Source: Bacteroidales bacterium (GTDB taxonomy: Bacteria; Bacteroidota; Bacteroidia; Bacteroidales; P3). From it: a stretch of 37,170 nt of DNA. The position numbers were made by a program, and so were the translations under genes. Of the stretch, positions 1 through 9,208 are shown one piece after another. The notes below the pieces were generated by a model that did no database searches, was not told the DNA's origin, and was given only the letters and a program-made list of their open reading frames with translations. Numbering within the stretch: the first letter of the stretch is position 1; each line of letters begins with the position of its first letter. The stretch covers positions 1-37,170 of the forward strand of contig JAEDJL010000019.1 in the NCBI GenBank assembly GCA_016296345.1, read 5' to 3'.

Positions 1-35
1 CACCAAACCAACATAGCAGGTCGTAGAACCTCACA

Positions 36-75
36 AGACGCCCTATGACTGCCTATGACGTCCTGTTTTCTGACT
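36..75 (-). repeat. Inverted copy of the CTATGACGTCATAG-core dispersed repeat
   Basis: Read on the minus strand this segment gives AACAGGACGTCATAGGCAGT followed by CATAGGGCG. It is the same core as at 9268-9303, 28324-28363 and 37017-37056, but more degenerate. It lies just downstream of the aroB stop codon, so it is probably in the aroB 3' region. The rest of positions 1-90 shows no gene. Confidence 0.55.
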
Positions 76-90
76 GATTTATCAAACTTC

Positions 91-1092
91 TCAAAGGATT
101 TCTTGCAGTTTGTCGGCTTGGAATTGGCAGCTGTGGCGTGCTTTGCCTATGGCGTCCAAGAGTACGAAGTTGTAGTTGTTGTCGGAGTTTTTCTTGTCGG
201 CGTTCATGTAGTTGAAGAGCAAGGGTAAGTCGTCTTTTATCGGCTCTATGGTGTAGTTGGTGCAAAGGTAGTCGGCAATAAGGTCGCGTTCTGTTTTGTC
301 AAGGCTTTCACTCAGGGCGAGCGTGTGGTAGATGCCTTGTGCAACTGCTTCTCCGTGAAGGGTGTCTCTGCCTTGTTGCATTGCAAGGCTTTCGATTGCG
401 TGTCCGAATGTGTGTCCGAAGTTGAGAAGTTGCCTTTCGCCTCTGTCAAACATATCTTTCTGTACGATTTCTTGCTTTATCGCTATGCAGGAGCGTATCA
501 TCGAGGGGTCTTTTGCTGCTTCCAAAACGGGCATTCCGAGCATTTTGATTGCAAGTTCTCTATCGGCAATGAGGAATGTTTTAAGCATTTCGACTGCTCC
601 GTTTTTTATTTGACGAGTGTCAAGTGTGTCGGTAAATTCAGGCTCTATGCAGACCACATCTGCAGGATAGAACAATCCTATTTGGTTTTTTACCGTTCCT
701 ATATCGAGGCCGCATTTTCCTCCGATTGCCGCATCGACCATTGCAAGTGTGGTTGTGGGAACGTAACATGAGGATATGCCTCTCTTGAATGTGCCTGCCA
801 CAAATCCGACTACATCACATACTACTCCGCCTCCGAGTGCTATGAGAGTGGTGTTGCGATCGCAGCCTTGTTCTATCAGTGCTTCGATGACAGATTGGTA
901 GGTTTCCAAACTTTTGGCTTGCTCTCCCGAGGGTATTTCGATGATTTGTGCCGACAAAAGGGCATCTGCTCCCATGATTAAGCCTCCCAAACATTGTTCG
1001 GTGGTGTTTTCGTCGCTTATTATGACTTTTGTGCTGTTTGGTTTGGCTTGCAAGTAGGCTTCCAAGCCCTCAAAGTCGGTTATTTTTTCCAT
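91..1092 (-). CDS. aroB: 3-dehydroquinate synthase
   Basis: This enzyme carries out the second step of the shikimate pathway, converting DAHP to 3-dehydroquinate in the cytoplasm with NAD+ and a divalent metal. The product is 333 residues, near the usual 340-360. The glycine-rich NAD-binding stretch GGGVVCD is at residues 87-93. The expected metal ligands are present: Glu168 in GAVEML, His227 in FGHTFGHAIE and His246 in LHGEAV. The ATG is 11 nt after the recQ stop and no separate promoter is visible, so the gene is probably co-transcribed with recQ. The N-terminus is slightly short but no catalytic segment is missing. The assignment is secure. Confidence 0.95.
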   Translation of the reverse strand: MEKITDFEGLEAYLQAKPNSTKVIISDENTTEQCLGGLIMGADALLSAQIIEIPSGEQAKSLETYQSVIEALIEQGCDRNTTLIALGGGVVCDVVGFVAGTFKRGISSCYVPTTTLAMVDAAIGGKCGLDIGTVKNQIGLFYPADVVCIEPEFTDTLDTRQIKNGAVEMLKTFLIADRELAIKMLGMPVLEAAKDPSMIRSCIAIKQEIVQKDMFDRGERQLLNFGHTFGHAIESLAMQQGRDTLHGEAVAQGIYHTLALSESLDKTERDLIADYLCTNYTIEPIKDDLPLLFNYMNADKKNSDNNYNFVLLDAIGKARHSCQFQADKLQEIL

Positions 1093-1103
1093 TGTGTCTG
1101 TTC

Positions 1104-3296
1104 TTATTGTCCGTATTTTGTGAGGAATTGAAGTCTCATCAGTCTCACTTCTTCGCGTGAGTATTCGTCTTCGCCCAATTCTTCCAACACTTCGTCAATG
1201 TCGTCTGTTTCCATGTCCATAAGCACTTCGTTTATCTCTTCTTGGTGTTCGGGGTCGATGGTTTCTTCTATATAATAGCTCAAATCTAACTTCGTTCCCG
1301 ACGATACTATGCTTTCTATTTCGGTAATCAGTTCGTCCATGTCCATGTTTTTTGATTCGGCTATGCTTTCGAGCGGCAGTTTCTTGTCGATGCTGCGAAT
1401 GATGAAGACTTTCAGTCCCGATTTGTTCACGACGCTTTTGATTACCAAGTCTTGCGGACGTGTTATGTTGTTGGTTTCGACGTACGATTTGATTGCTTGC
1501 AGGAATGGTTTGCCATATTTTTGTGCTTTGTGGACACCTACGCCTGTTACGTTCTTCAATTCTTCTTCGGTTATGGGGTATTGAACGCACATATCGACCA
1601 ACGAACGGTCTTCAAAGATGACATAAGGTGGCAATCCGCCTTCTTTGTCGGCTGTTTGTCGGCGAATGTCTTTCAAAATGGAGTATAAGACAGGGTCGGT
1701 TGCCGCTGCAGCTCCGCTTGCCGAAGGAACATTGTCTTGTTCGTCGTCTTCAAAGTCTCTGTCCATTGGTACTTGTATCGGGAATGGGCGTTTGAGGTAG
1801 TCTGCTCCCTCTTGTGTGAGCTTGAGTTGTCCGTATCGTTCGATGTCTTTGCGTAACAGGTTCTTGATTATGCAGACTCTTGCAACTGCTTTCCAGAAGT
1901 TTTCGGGTTGATCTTTGCCTGCTCCGAACAATTCCAGCTTGTGGTGTCGGTTTGTTTTGACTTCGCTTGTTGCTTCGCCTCTTAAGATATTTATAAGGTA
2001 GGGTGCTTTGTATTGTTCTTTGGTTTCGATTACCGTTTCGATGAAATCTTTTACCGCATCGGTTGCTTCAATCAGTGGTTTCGGGTGAAGGCAGTTGTCG
2101 CAGTTGCCACAGTTTTCTTGTTCGTAGTCTTCGCCAAAGTATTTCAAGAGGGTTTTCCGTCTGCATTGGGAACTTTCGGCATACGATACGGTTTCGTCAA
2201 TGAGTTGTTGGGTAACTTCTCGTTCCGAAACAGGTTTGTCGGTAAGGAACTTTTCGAGTTTTTCCATGTCTTTCTCCGAATAGAAAGCTATACACAGCCC
2301 TTCGCCGTCGTCTCTGCCTGCTCTTCCGGTTTCTTGGTAGTATCCTTCGAGGCTTTTTGGCATATCGTAGTGAATAACATACCTTACGTCGGGTTTGTCT
2401 ATGCCCATTCCGAAAGCGATTGTTGCAACTATGACGTCAATCTCTTCTCTTATGAACATATCTTGGTTGTTTGCTCTCGAAACAGCGTCCAATCCTGCAT
2501 GATAAGGAAGAGCCTTTATTCCGTTTACAACAAGTGTTTCGGTAAGTTCCTCTACTTTCTTTCTGCTGAGGCAATAGATTATTCCGCTTCGGTCTTTGTG
2601 ATTGTTGATAAAGCGGATTATCTCTTTGTTGAGGGCAAATTCGTCTTTTGGTTTGGGTCTTATCTCGTAGTAAAGGTTGGGACGGTTGAACGAACTGATA
2701 TATACGTCTGCGTCTTGTATCTCAAGATTTTTCAAAATGTCTTGTTGAACCTTGGGAGTTGCGGTTGCAGTGAGTGCAATCACGGGAATGTTGCCCGAAA
2801 TGTTCTCTATGATAGGGTGTATTCGTCTGTATTCGGGTCTGAAATCGTGTCCCCATTCCGAAATACAGTGTGCCTCGTCAATGGCATAAAAACTGATTTT
2901 TATGTTTTGAAGCAATTCTATGTTCTCTTGCTTGTTCAAAGACTCGGGTGCGACGTATAACAATTTTGTTTTGTTGCTCAGCAAGTCTTCTCTCACCTGT
3001 GCAATCTCGTGTCTGTTGAGAGTGGAATTGAGAAAGTGTGCAATAGAAGAATTTTCACTTACTCCTCTTACGAAATCAACTTGATTTTTCATCAGTGAAA
3101 TCAAAGGAGATATGACAATGGCGGTGCCTTCCGAAATCAAGGCAGGCAGTTGATAACACAAACTCTTTCCTCCTCCTGTCGGCATTATGACAAAAACATT
3201 CTTTCCTGCGAGCAGGGAACGTATAATCTTCTCTTGGTTTCCCTTGAACTTGTCAAATCCAAACAATCGCTTCAGTGCCGAATTTATATCCTCCAT
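1104..3296 (-). CDS. recQ: ATP-dependent DNA helicase RecQ
   Basis: This is a 3'-5' superfamily 2 DNA helicase for recombination and fork repair. I start it at ATG 3296 (730 residues, MEDINSALKR), because the open frame further upstream runs into the divergent promoter region and has no family similarity. Visible elements: Walker A GGGKS at 41-45, DEAH box at 140-143, a QETGRAGR motif VI at about 321-328, and the zinc cysteines 378, 396, 399 and 402. A winged-helix RQC region follows, then an HRDC domain at roughly 525-600. The acidic C-terminal tail ends in a helix-rich HTH-like segment, as in other Bacteroidota RecQ proteins. It heads a two-gene unit with aroB and is divergent from kdsD. 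Confidence 0.95.
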   Translation of the reverse strand: MEDINSALKRLFGFDKFKGNQEKIIRSLLAGKNVFVIMPTGGGKSLCYQLPALISEGTAIVISPLISLMKNQVDFVRGVSENSSIAHFLNSTLNRHEIAQVREDLLSNKTKLLYVAPESLNKQENIELLQNIKISFYAIDEAHCISEWGHDFRPEYRRIHPIIENISGNIPVIALTATATPKVQQDILKNLEIQDADVYISSFNRPNLYYEIRPKPKDEFALNKEIIRFINNHKDRSGIIYCLSRKKVEELTETLVVNGIKALPYHAGLDAVSRANNQDMFIREEIDVIVATIAFGMGIDKPDVRYVIHYDMPKSLEGYYQETGRAGRDDGEGLCIAFYSEKDMEKLEKFLTDKPVSEREVTQQLIDETVSYAESSQCRRKTLLKYFGEDYEQENCGNCDNCLHPKPLIEATDAVKDFIETVIETKEQYKAPYLINILRGEATSEVKTNRHHKLELFGAGKDQPENFWKAVARVCIIKNLLRKDIERYGQLKLTQEGADYLKRPFPIQVPMDRDFEDDEQDNVPSASGAAAATDPVLYSILKDIRRQTADKEGGLPPYVIFEDRSLVDMCVQYPITEEELKNVTGVGVHKAQKYGKPFLQAIKSYVETNNITRPQDLVIKSVVNKSGLKVFIIRSIDKKLPLESIAESKNMDMDELITEIESIVSSGTKLDLSYYIEETIDPEHQEEINEVLMDMETDDIDEVLEELGEDEYSREEVRLMRLQFLTKYGQ

Positions 3297-3354
3297 AATC
3301 TTTTCCAATTTTATCAATCTACCAAAATAGTAAGTCCCAATTAGATATAATTTG

Positions 3355-3362
3355 TAACTTTG
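3355..3362 (+). promoter_or_regulatory. -7 element upstream of kdsD
   Basis: TAACTTTG matches the Bacteroidota -7 consensus TAnnTTTG. It lies 20 nt before the ATG at 3383, in the intergenic space between divergent recQ and kdsD. No convincing -33 TTTG is visible at the expected spacing. Confidence 0.5.
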
Positions 3363-3382
3363 CCGTCTCAAATGTCTCGCAA

Positions 3383-4429
3383 ATGAGGGCGTTTGAGTAT
3401 GTAAAGGTACTGCTTTTTTTTGAAGTATTGAAGTTTTTTGAAAAAAATAACGAGGTGAAAAGCGATTTTGAGATTTTAGAAACAGCAAAACAGACAATTA
3501 GAACAGAATATAAGTGCATAGAAAATCTGTTGAATTTTGTCGATGAAGAATTTGTACAGGCAGTTCGCTTGTTGTTTTCGTGCAAAGGAAGAGTTATCGT
3601 AAGCGGAATAGGAAAGAGTGCTTTGATAGGAAACAAAATTGTGGCAACTCTCAATTCTACGGGAACGCCTTCCATATTTATGCACGCTGCCGAGGCAATT
3701 CATGGCGATTTGGGCATGATACAGAGCGACGATGTGGTGATTTGTATTTCCAAGAGCGGCAATACTCCCGAAATAAAGGTGCTTGTGCCTCTCATAAAGG
3801 CAAGAGGAAACAAGCTCATAGCGATTGTGGGAAGCGAAAGCTCATATTTGGCAAAGAGTGCGGACTTTCGTATCAACTGTTTCGTAGAAAAGGAAGCCTG
3901 TCCGAACAATCTTGCTCCTACTTCGAGTACTACGGCTCAGCTTGTCATGGGTGATGCTCTTGCAGTGTGCTTATTGTATTGCAGAAACTTCACTGCAAAA
4001 GATTTTGCGAAGTATCACCCGGGCGGAAGTTTGGGTAAGCGTCTTTATTTGAGGGTTGGAGACTTGTATCCGAGAAATGAGAAGCCCCAAATCTCGCCTG
4101 ACACTTCCATTGCAGAGAGTATAATCGAGATTTCGAGCAAACGCCTCGGCTGTGCCGTGATTACCGAAAACGAAAAGGTCGAAGGAATAATCACCGACGG
4201 CGATTTGAGACGAATGTTAAACACATCTGCAACCATAGATACTCGAACCCAGCAGGCAAAAAGCATAATGACACGCAATCCCAAGTGCATAAATGCAGAC
4301 GCATACGCAGTTGAGGCTTTCAACATGATGCAACAATATCATATCACTCAGCTTGTGGTAACCGACAGCGAGAACAGATATGTGGGAATTGTCCATATTC
4401 ACGATTTGATTAGCGAAGGAATTATATAA
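3383..4429 (+). CDS. kdsD: Arabinose-5-phosphate isomerase, KdsD/GutQ family
   Basis: This enzyme interconverts ribulose-5-phosphate and arabinose-5-phosphate, the first committed step toward Kdo for lipopolysaccharide. An N-terminal SIS domain (about residues 45-180) carries GIGKSALIGNKIVATLNSTG and CISKSGNTPEI. Two CBS domains follow (about 215-345), including ITDGDLRRML and the final IVHIHDLI. Length is 348 residues against about 320-330 typically. The extra N-terminus (FFEVLKFFEKN) suggests the real start could be the in-frame GTG at 3455, which would give MKSDFEILETAKQ. I keep the ATG because it sits at a sensible distance from the promoter element at 3355. It is followed 11 nt later by era. 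Confidence 0.9.
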   Translation: MRAFEYVKVLLFFEVLKFFEKNNEVKSDFEILETAKQTIRTEYKCIENLLNFVDEEFVQAVRLLFSCKGRVIVSGIGKSALIGNKIVATLNSTGTPSIFMHAAEAIHGDLGMIQSDDVVICISKSGNTPEIKVLVPLIKARGNKLIAIVGSESSYLAKSADFRINCFVEKEACPNNLAPTSSTTAQLVMGDALAVCLLYCRNFTAKDFAKYHPGGSLGKRLYLRVGDLYPRNEKPQISPDTSIAESIIEISSKRLGCAVITENEKVEGIITDGDLRRMLNTSATIDTRTQQAKSIMTRNPKCINADAYAVEAFNMMQQYHITQLVVTDSENRYVGIVHIHDLISEGII

Positions 4430-4440
4430 AATGACGATTG

Positions 4441-5325
4441 ATGGAACACAGAGCAGGATTTGTTAATATAATAGGCAATCCCAACGTGGGCAAATCTACC
4501 CTTATGAATGCCCTTGTGGGAGAAAAAGTGAGCATTATCACAAGAAAATGTCAGACAACCCGACACCGAATATTGGGATTGGTCAATGGAGAAGATTTTC
4601 AGATAGTTTTTTCGGACACTCCCGGCATTTTGACCCCTCATTACAAGTTACAGCAATGTATGCTCCAACAAGTGGAGGGTGCATTGAGCGATGCCGATGT
4701 TTTTTTGGTGGTAACCGACATGGGAGAGGAGCTTAAAAACAAGAATATCTTGCAAGAGATTAAGCAAAGCAAGATTCCGGTTGTGGTTGTGATAAACAAG
4801 ATTGACCTTTCGGAACAAGAGAAAGTCAATAGTGCGATTGCTCATTGGCAAAGCGAAATTCCGAGGGCAGAAGTGGTAGCTTGCAGCGCCCTTCACTCAA
4901 TGGGAATAGAGAGAGTCATGGAATTGGTAAAAGGATACCTGCCTCTTTCGCCTGCATACTACGATAAAGAGATGCTGACCGACAAAAGCATGAGGTTTTT
5001 GGTCAGTGAGATAATCAGAGAAAAGATATTGTTGTTCTACGACAAAGAAATACCCTACTCCACCGAAGTTTCGGTCGAAGAATACAAAGAAGAAGACAAC
5101 ATAAACCGCATAAGGGCAATCATTTTTACCGAAAGAGACAGCCAAAAGCGAATTTTGATAGGCAGAGGCGGCACAATGATAAAAAAAGTCGGCACAGAAG
5201 CTCGAAAAGACATCGAAGAATTTACCGAAAAGAAGTGTTTCCTCGAGCTGATTGTCAAAGTCAGAAAAGACTGGCGAAACAGCGACAGAGACTTACGCTC
5301 TTTTGGTTATGAGACAAAAAAATAG
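4441..5325 (+). CDS. era: GTPase Era
   Basis: Essential GTPase that binds the 3' end of 16S rRNA and assists 30S maturation. The product is 294 residues from ATG 4441; a TTG directly before it is in frame but unnecessary. The G motifs are clear: G1 GNPNVGKST near residue 12, a TTRHR switch, G3 DTPG, G4 NKID and G5 CSALHS. The C-terminal KH RNA-binding domain includes the GRGGTMIKKVG loop. The gene is 11 nt after kdsD, and its last 17 bases overlap the start of the next gene, which indicates translational coupling. Confidence 0.96.
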   Translation: MEHRAGFVNIIGNPNVGKSTLMNALVGEKVSIITRKCQTTRHRILGLVNGEDFQIVFSDTPGILTPHYKLQQCMLQQVEGALSDADVFLVVTDMGEELKNKNILQEIKQSKIPVVVVINKIDLSEQEKVNSAIAHWQSEIPRAEVVACSALHSMGIERVMELVKGYLPLSPAYYDKEMLTDKSMRFLVSEIIREKILLFYDKEIPYSTEVSVEEYKEEDNINRIRAIIFTERDSQKRILIGRGGTMIKKVGTEARKDIEEFTEKKCFLELIVKVRKDWRNSDRDLRSFGYETKK

Positions 5326-6574
5326 ACAAAACTGCTTTGACGTTATAATTGTCGGAGGCGGTGCATCGGGACTTTTTGCAGGCAGCTTACTTTCGGGTTG
5401 TGGCAAAAGGGTACTCATTTTGGAGAAAATGCGTCAGTGTGGTCTCAAATTGCGATTGACAGGCAAGGGTCGGTGCAATCTTACCAACACTTTGAGCCAA
5501 AAAGACTTCTTGACACATTGCTCAAACGAAGGTTTGGGAGTGGAAGAAGCCCTCAAATTTTTCTCAAACCAAGATACCATAAACTATTTTGAGAAGTCGG
5601 GTTTGCCACTTGTCGAAGAAAGAGGCAGAAGAGTGTTTCCCAAAAGCGGCAAAAGCATAGATGTTTTCCTGTGTCTTGTTTCCAAGATAGAGCGTTCGGC
5701 AAATGTAGAAATAAAGTGCAATCATGCAGTCGAAAAACTGTTGATTGAACAAGGCAAAATAGTGGGAGTGGAGTGCCAAAACAAAGAAGTGTTCACTTCC
5801 GACAAGGTTTTGCTCTGCTGCGGAGGCGAAAGCTATCCCGAAACAGGCTCTGAGGGCGACGGAATAAGACTTGCCAAACAATCCGGACACCAAATCACTG
5901 CAACAATGCCTGCACTTGTGGGTCTCAGAACCCTCTATGCACACCCCCGAAGCCTGCAAAACTACCTTGTAAAGAACGTTTGCGTAAGCATATCAAACAA
6001 AGAAGGCAAGATATTGGCAAAAGACTTTGGCGATATACACTTGGACGAATACGGATTGGCAGGACCTGTGATTTTGAGACTCAGTCGCCAAATTGCAGAG
6101 AGCTTATACAAGGGTGAAAAGCTCTTTGTCTCAATAGATATGAAGCCAAAAGTGAGCAAAGACAAGCTGTTGAGGGAAGTAAAAGAAGTTTTGCAACAAC
6201 GAATGGGGCAAACGATAGAAAGTGTACTCAGAGCATGGCTTCCAAAAGAGCTTGCAGCCGACTTTAAGTTCATAACCAAGAAACGCAAAGCCCTTTTGGC
6301 AAAAGAAAACCGACGAATGAATAATGCAGACCTCATTGTCGAATATCTGAAAGACAACAAAGACGAAATAATTGGCGACATGGGTTGGTACGAAGCCATA
6401 ATCACCAAGGGAGGAGTAGATTTGTCTCAAATCAATCTTCAAACCATGCAGTCAAAAAAGGTGAAAGGTCTGTACTTTGCAGGCGAGGTGTTGGACATCG
6501 ATGCCGATACGGGAGGATTTAATCTGCAAATTGCCTTTTCAACAGCAGCTTTGGCTTGCAAAAACCTATCTTAA
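5309..6574 (+). CDS. HI0933/YhiN-family FAD-dependent flavoprotein
   Basis: Predicted FAD-dependent oxidoreductase of the HI0933/YhiN (BaiN-like) family; the physiological substrate of most members is unknown. I start at ATG 5309 (421 residues, MRQKNRQNCFDVIIVGGGAS), which overlaps the era stop by 17 nt and puts the dinucleotide-binding GGGASG at residues 16-21, the normal distance from the N-terminus. Other family signatures are LRLTGKGRCNLTN, the GGESYPETGSEGDG loop and the C-terminal GLYFAGEVLDIDADTGG segment that closes the FAD site. No membrane segment or signal peptide is present, so it is cytoplasmic. Confidence 0.88.
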   Translation: MRQKNRQNCFDVIIVGGGASGLFAGSLLSGCGKRVLILEKMRQCGLKLRLTGKGRCNLTNTLSQKDFLTHCSNEGLGVEEALKFFSNQDTINYFEKSGLPLVEERGRRVFPKSGKSIDVFLCLVSKIERSANVEIKCNHAVEKLLIEQGKIVGVECQNKEVFTSDKVLLCCGGESYPETGSEGDGIRLAKQSGHQITATMPALVGLRTLYAHPRSLQNYLVKNVCVSISNKEGKILAKDFGDIHLDEYGLAGPVILRLSRQIAESLYKGEKLFVSIDMKPKVSKDKLLREVKEVLQQRMGQTIESVLRAWLPKELAADFKFITKKRKALLAKENRRMNNADLIVEYLKDNKDEIIGDMGWYEAIITKGGVDLSQINLQTMQSKKVKGLYFAGEVLDIDADTGGFNLQIAFSTAALACKNLS

Positions 6575-6575
6575 A

Positions 6576-7817
6576 ATGAAGACACAACTACAAAAAATCA
6601 TAATCGCAACCCTTATTCTTTGCGGACTTTGCACCAACCGACTGTTCTCTCAGCCAACTTACGAACCCCTTGGCAGCAAAGACTTGGAAAGAGTGAGCAA
6701 ACTGCTTTTGCAAGAGAGAATGTCGGGACTTTTGAGCGGAAGTTATTTCACTCTTGGTGCAATAGACTTGGGTCCTTTGGAGCAAACCCTCAGCTACAAC
6801 CCCACAGAGGGTTGGAGAATTAAGGCGGGAGCAGGCACAAACGCCTCTTTCAGCCGTCGCTTTGCACTAAGAGGATTTTTGGCATACGGAACATCTGACC
6901 GCAAGTTCAAATATGGTCTGTCGGCAGCCGTAAGTTTCAAACGCAAACCCTCTTCTGTTTATGCCTTTCCTGCAAACTGCCTCACACTCTCTTACAAAGA
7001 CAACACCAACATACCCTCTTGCCCTGCCTATGATGCGTTTTACAACTCCATGACCGAGAGCAGTTCATACTATTTAATGTATGAGCAAACCGCAAGCCTT
7101 ACCTATCTCTATGAATTTCCGTTTGCCCTTTCAATCTCGCCGTTTGTGTCCTGTTCGAGGCTCTATTCTTCGATGTATCATCACAATTCGGACATATACG
7201 AAACCCTTTCGCAACCACAAAACTATGCAAAAGCAGGAGCAGAGGTCGCTTTCAAGCCGCAACGCAAGAGAAAAAACATCTCAACTCTCAACTCCATGCT
7301 CTACCCCTTGGAAACCTACGCAGGATTTACGGTTTTTGCCAACATTTATCCCGATTATCCCGAACAAAACCACACAAACGCCTCCTTCCTTTTGCAAGAA
7401 AGACTTTTTGCAGGCAGACGTATGGCAGTGGATTTTCGTCTTAAAGGCGGCAAAATCTTCGGAAGCTCAGACAATCACTACTGGTTTTCGCCCCTTTTCT
7501 CAAACACTTTCATCTCATCGGTCTATGGCATGAACTTACTCACACCCGACAACAGCTTTTTCCGAAAAGAATATATGCAAGCCACCTTGCAGCTTAACCT
7601 TTGCGGAACAATACTCAACTCAATCCCCTTCTTGAAGCAACTAAAAGTCAATGAATTTATCTATGGCAAAGCATTGTTCGGCACTTGTGAGCCTTATTAC
7701 GAAGCAGGAGTGGGAATAGACAACCTCTTTTCTTGTTTGGGAGTGGAGTTGATACGTTCGTTCGATATGCAACAGCAAGGCAGAGGAATGTGGGGAGTAA
7801 AAATACGACTTAAATAA
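6576..7817 (+). CDS. Exported outer-membrane-like protein, function unknown
   Basis: I do not recognise a named family. The 413-residue product begins MKTQLQKIIIATLILCGLCT and has a signal peptide that probably ends near LFSQPTYE. The mature part is rich in alternating Tyr/Phe/Ser strands (for example FALRGFLAYGTSDRKFKYGL) and ends in a basic-aromatic strand (GVKIRLK), as expected for an outer-membrane beta-barrel. The ATG is one nucleotide after the flavoprotein stop, so it is the last gene of the kdsD-era run, which ends at the hairpin at 7833-7866. Why a barrel protein sits behind era is not evident. Confidence 0.7.
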   Translation: MKTQLQKIIIATLILCGLCTNRLFSQPTYEPLGSKDLERVSKLLLQERMSGLLSGSYFTLGAIDLGPLEQTLSYNPTEGWRIKAGAGTNASFSRRFALRGFLAYGTSDRKFKYGLSAAVSFKRKPSSVYAFPANCLTLSYKDNTNIPSCPAYDAFYNSMTESSSYYLMYEQTASLTYLYEFPFALSISPFVSCSRLYSSMYHHNSDIYETLSQPQNYAKAGAEVAFKPQRKRKNISTLNSMLYPLETYAGFTVFANIYPDYPEQNHTNASFLLQERLFAGRRMAVDFRLKGGKIFGSSDNHYWFSPLFSNTFISSVYGMNLLTPDNSFFRKEYMQATLQLNLCGTILNSIPFLKQLKVNEFIYGKALFGTCEPYYEAGVGIDNLFSCLGVELIRSFDMQQQGRGMWGVKIRLK

Positions 7818-7832
7818 ACATTCGCAAAACCC

Positions 7833-7866
7833 AAAGCGGCGTTGCACTGAAATGCAACGCCGCTTT
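7833..7866. terminator. Bidirectional intrinsic terminator hairpin
   Basis: A perfect 14-bp stem, AAAGCGGCGTTGCA against TGCAACGCCGCTTT, with a 6-nt loop CTGAAA. It sits between two convergent genes, 15 nt after one stop and 10 nt from the other, and can end transcription in both directions. Its outer stem AAAGCGGCGTT recurs in the hairpin at 34112-34146. Confidence 0.85.
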
Positions 7867-7876
7867 GATTTCTTAC

Positions 7877-9004
7877 TTATTTGTTTACAATCAACTGTTT
7901 GCTTGTTTTGCCTTTCGGGGTATGGATTACAACCACATACATTCCCGAATTGAACACATCGAAGTCGAAGAAATACTCGTAATCGTTCGGTTTGGCTTCC
8001 ACAATCAGTCTTCCACCCATGTCAAACACCTCAACCCTTTCAATCTTATAGCGACTTATCGCCTTGCAATAGGTAGAAGCAGGGTTCGGAACAAGGTTGC
8101 AATGTTGCGAAAGCTCCGCTTCACTCATTCCCACGTCGTGAGTTTTCGGAATTAAGATGATAGGATAGAACCCTATCTGCATCTTTCGGTAATACGAATA
8201 CCTTATATCTTGGTCAAATCGCACCCAATGAGTGGAATCATACATCAAATAGAACGGAGGAATGTACTCATAGCAACCCAAATCCTCATATACGCAAGGG
8301 TGATAGTAGGGAACGTCCTTTATTCCGCCCTCAAAGGCAATCGTATGGTCAAACTCGTACGGCACATTGGCATATCCGCCATAGTAAGTATGGTTTTTGT
8401 CGTAAGCAATCGAGAAAGCCTGCATCTTATGTTGGTATTGGAACATGAAATAGTGCAAGTCGCAGTCATAAAAACCTGTTGGAGAATACGGGGGCTCTGC
8501 ACCAGTAGGCTTCATGTACATAATAGGGCAATTATCGACCCTGTTGCCCTGAGCATTGTACAAAAAGAAGTGAGGAACGGTACTCATAGGCGGACGATCT
8601 CCGTAAATCTTTGCAGCAACCCCTATTATCAAGGCAGCAGTATCCAAATCAGGCAGATAATACGGCTGAGCAAAACTCCTTATGCCCGCTATGGAAGAAT
8701 GTCCGACCAATTTACACAAACGAATAGAATAATCAACATCGTTATCTTCATTGCAAAAATTCCATAAATCGTTAGCACGAGCAAAATTTTGGTAACATGA
8801 TTGTTTCCAACCCGAAGGCAAGAGGGTGTCATAGCCACTGTTATTGCGATATTGCCTGTTCACTGCCGTGTCAAAGAGCATCGGGCATTCCAAAATGGTC
8901 GAAGGGAAATAAATAATGGTGTCGTATTCAATCTCTTGGCTCTGAGCGAATGTTCCAAAGCCGAATAAAACAGCACAAATAATGCTTAAAACCTTGTGTT
9001 TCAT
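7877..9004 (-). CDS. Secreted protein with T9SS type A sorting domain
   Basis: The 375-residue protein starts MKHKVLSIICAVLFGFGTFA, a clear signal peptide; the ATG at 9004 is preferred over an upstream frame extension lacking signal character. The last ~75 residues form a type A C-terminal domain: NLVPNPAS, then VEVFDMGGRLI, then GMYVVVIHTPKGKTSKQLIV. This module directs secretion through the type IX system and anchoring at the cell surface. The middle part (about 25-300), with many Tyr and paired Cys, belongs to no family I recognise. An SPCD-type catalytic motif is not seen, so enzymatic activity is not implied. Confidence 0.82.
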   Translation of the reverse strand: MKHKVLSIICAVLFGFGTFAQSQEIEYDTIIYFPSTILECPMLFDTAVNRQYRNNSGYDTLLPSGWKQSCYQNFARANDLWNFCNEDNDVDYSIRLCKLVGHSSIAGIRSFAQPYYLPDLDTAALIIGVAAKIYGDRPPMSTVPHFFLYNAQGNRVDNCPIMYMKPTGAEPPYSPTGFYDCDLHYFMFQYQHKMQAFSIAYDKNHTYYGGYANVPYEFDHTIAFEGGIKDVPYYHPCVYEDLGCYEYIPPFYLMYDSTHWVRFDQDIRYSYYRKMQIGFYPIILIPKTHDVGMSEAELSQHCNLVPNPASTYCKAISRYKIERVEVFDMGGRLIVEAKPNDYEYFFDFDVFNSGMYVVVIHTPKGKTSKQLIVNK

Positions 9005-9066
9005 AATGATTGTATTTTTTTTGTTTGTTAAATCGGAGAGCAAATGCCCTCCGATTTATTCGCTTT

Positions 9067-9074
9067 CAAACATA
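9067..9074 (-). promoter_or_regulatory. -7 element for the T9SS cargo gene
   Basis: The minus strand reads TATGTTTG, a match to TAnnTTTG. It is 62 nt before the ATG at 9004. The leader between them contains a 9-bp hairpin (AAATCGGAG at 9031-9039 pairing with CTCCGATTT at 9050-9058). No clear -33 element is seen. Confidence 0.45.
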
Positions 9075-9208
9075 TAGACAGCAAATTTGCGAAAAAGTAA
9101 ACACATAAGAGCAACTTTTTTTGATTTTTTCTTGATTTGCCACCTTGCGAAACTGCTGTAAATATCTGTTTATCAATAATTATCCATGCTGGTTGGGGAA
9201 TATGATTT

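Noticed and set aside
2013..2960. 315-residue open frame opposite recQ
   Set aside because: It is the antisense shadow of a well-supported helicase gene, and its Cys/Phe/Val-rich translation matches no protein style.
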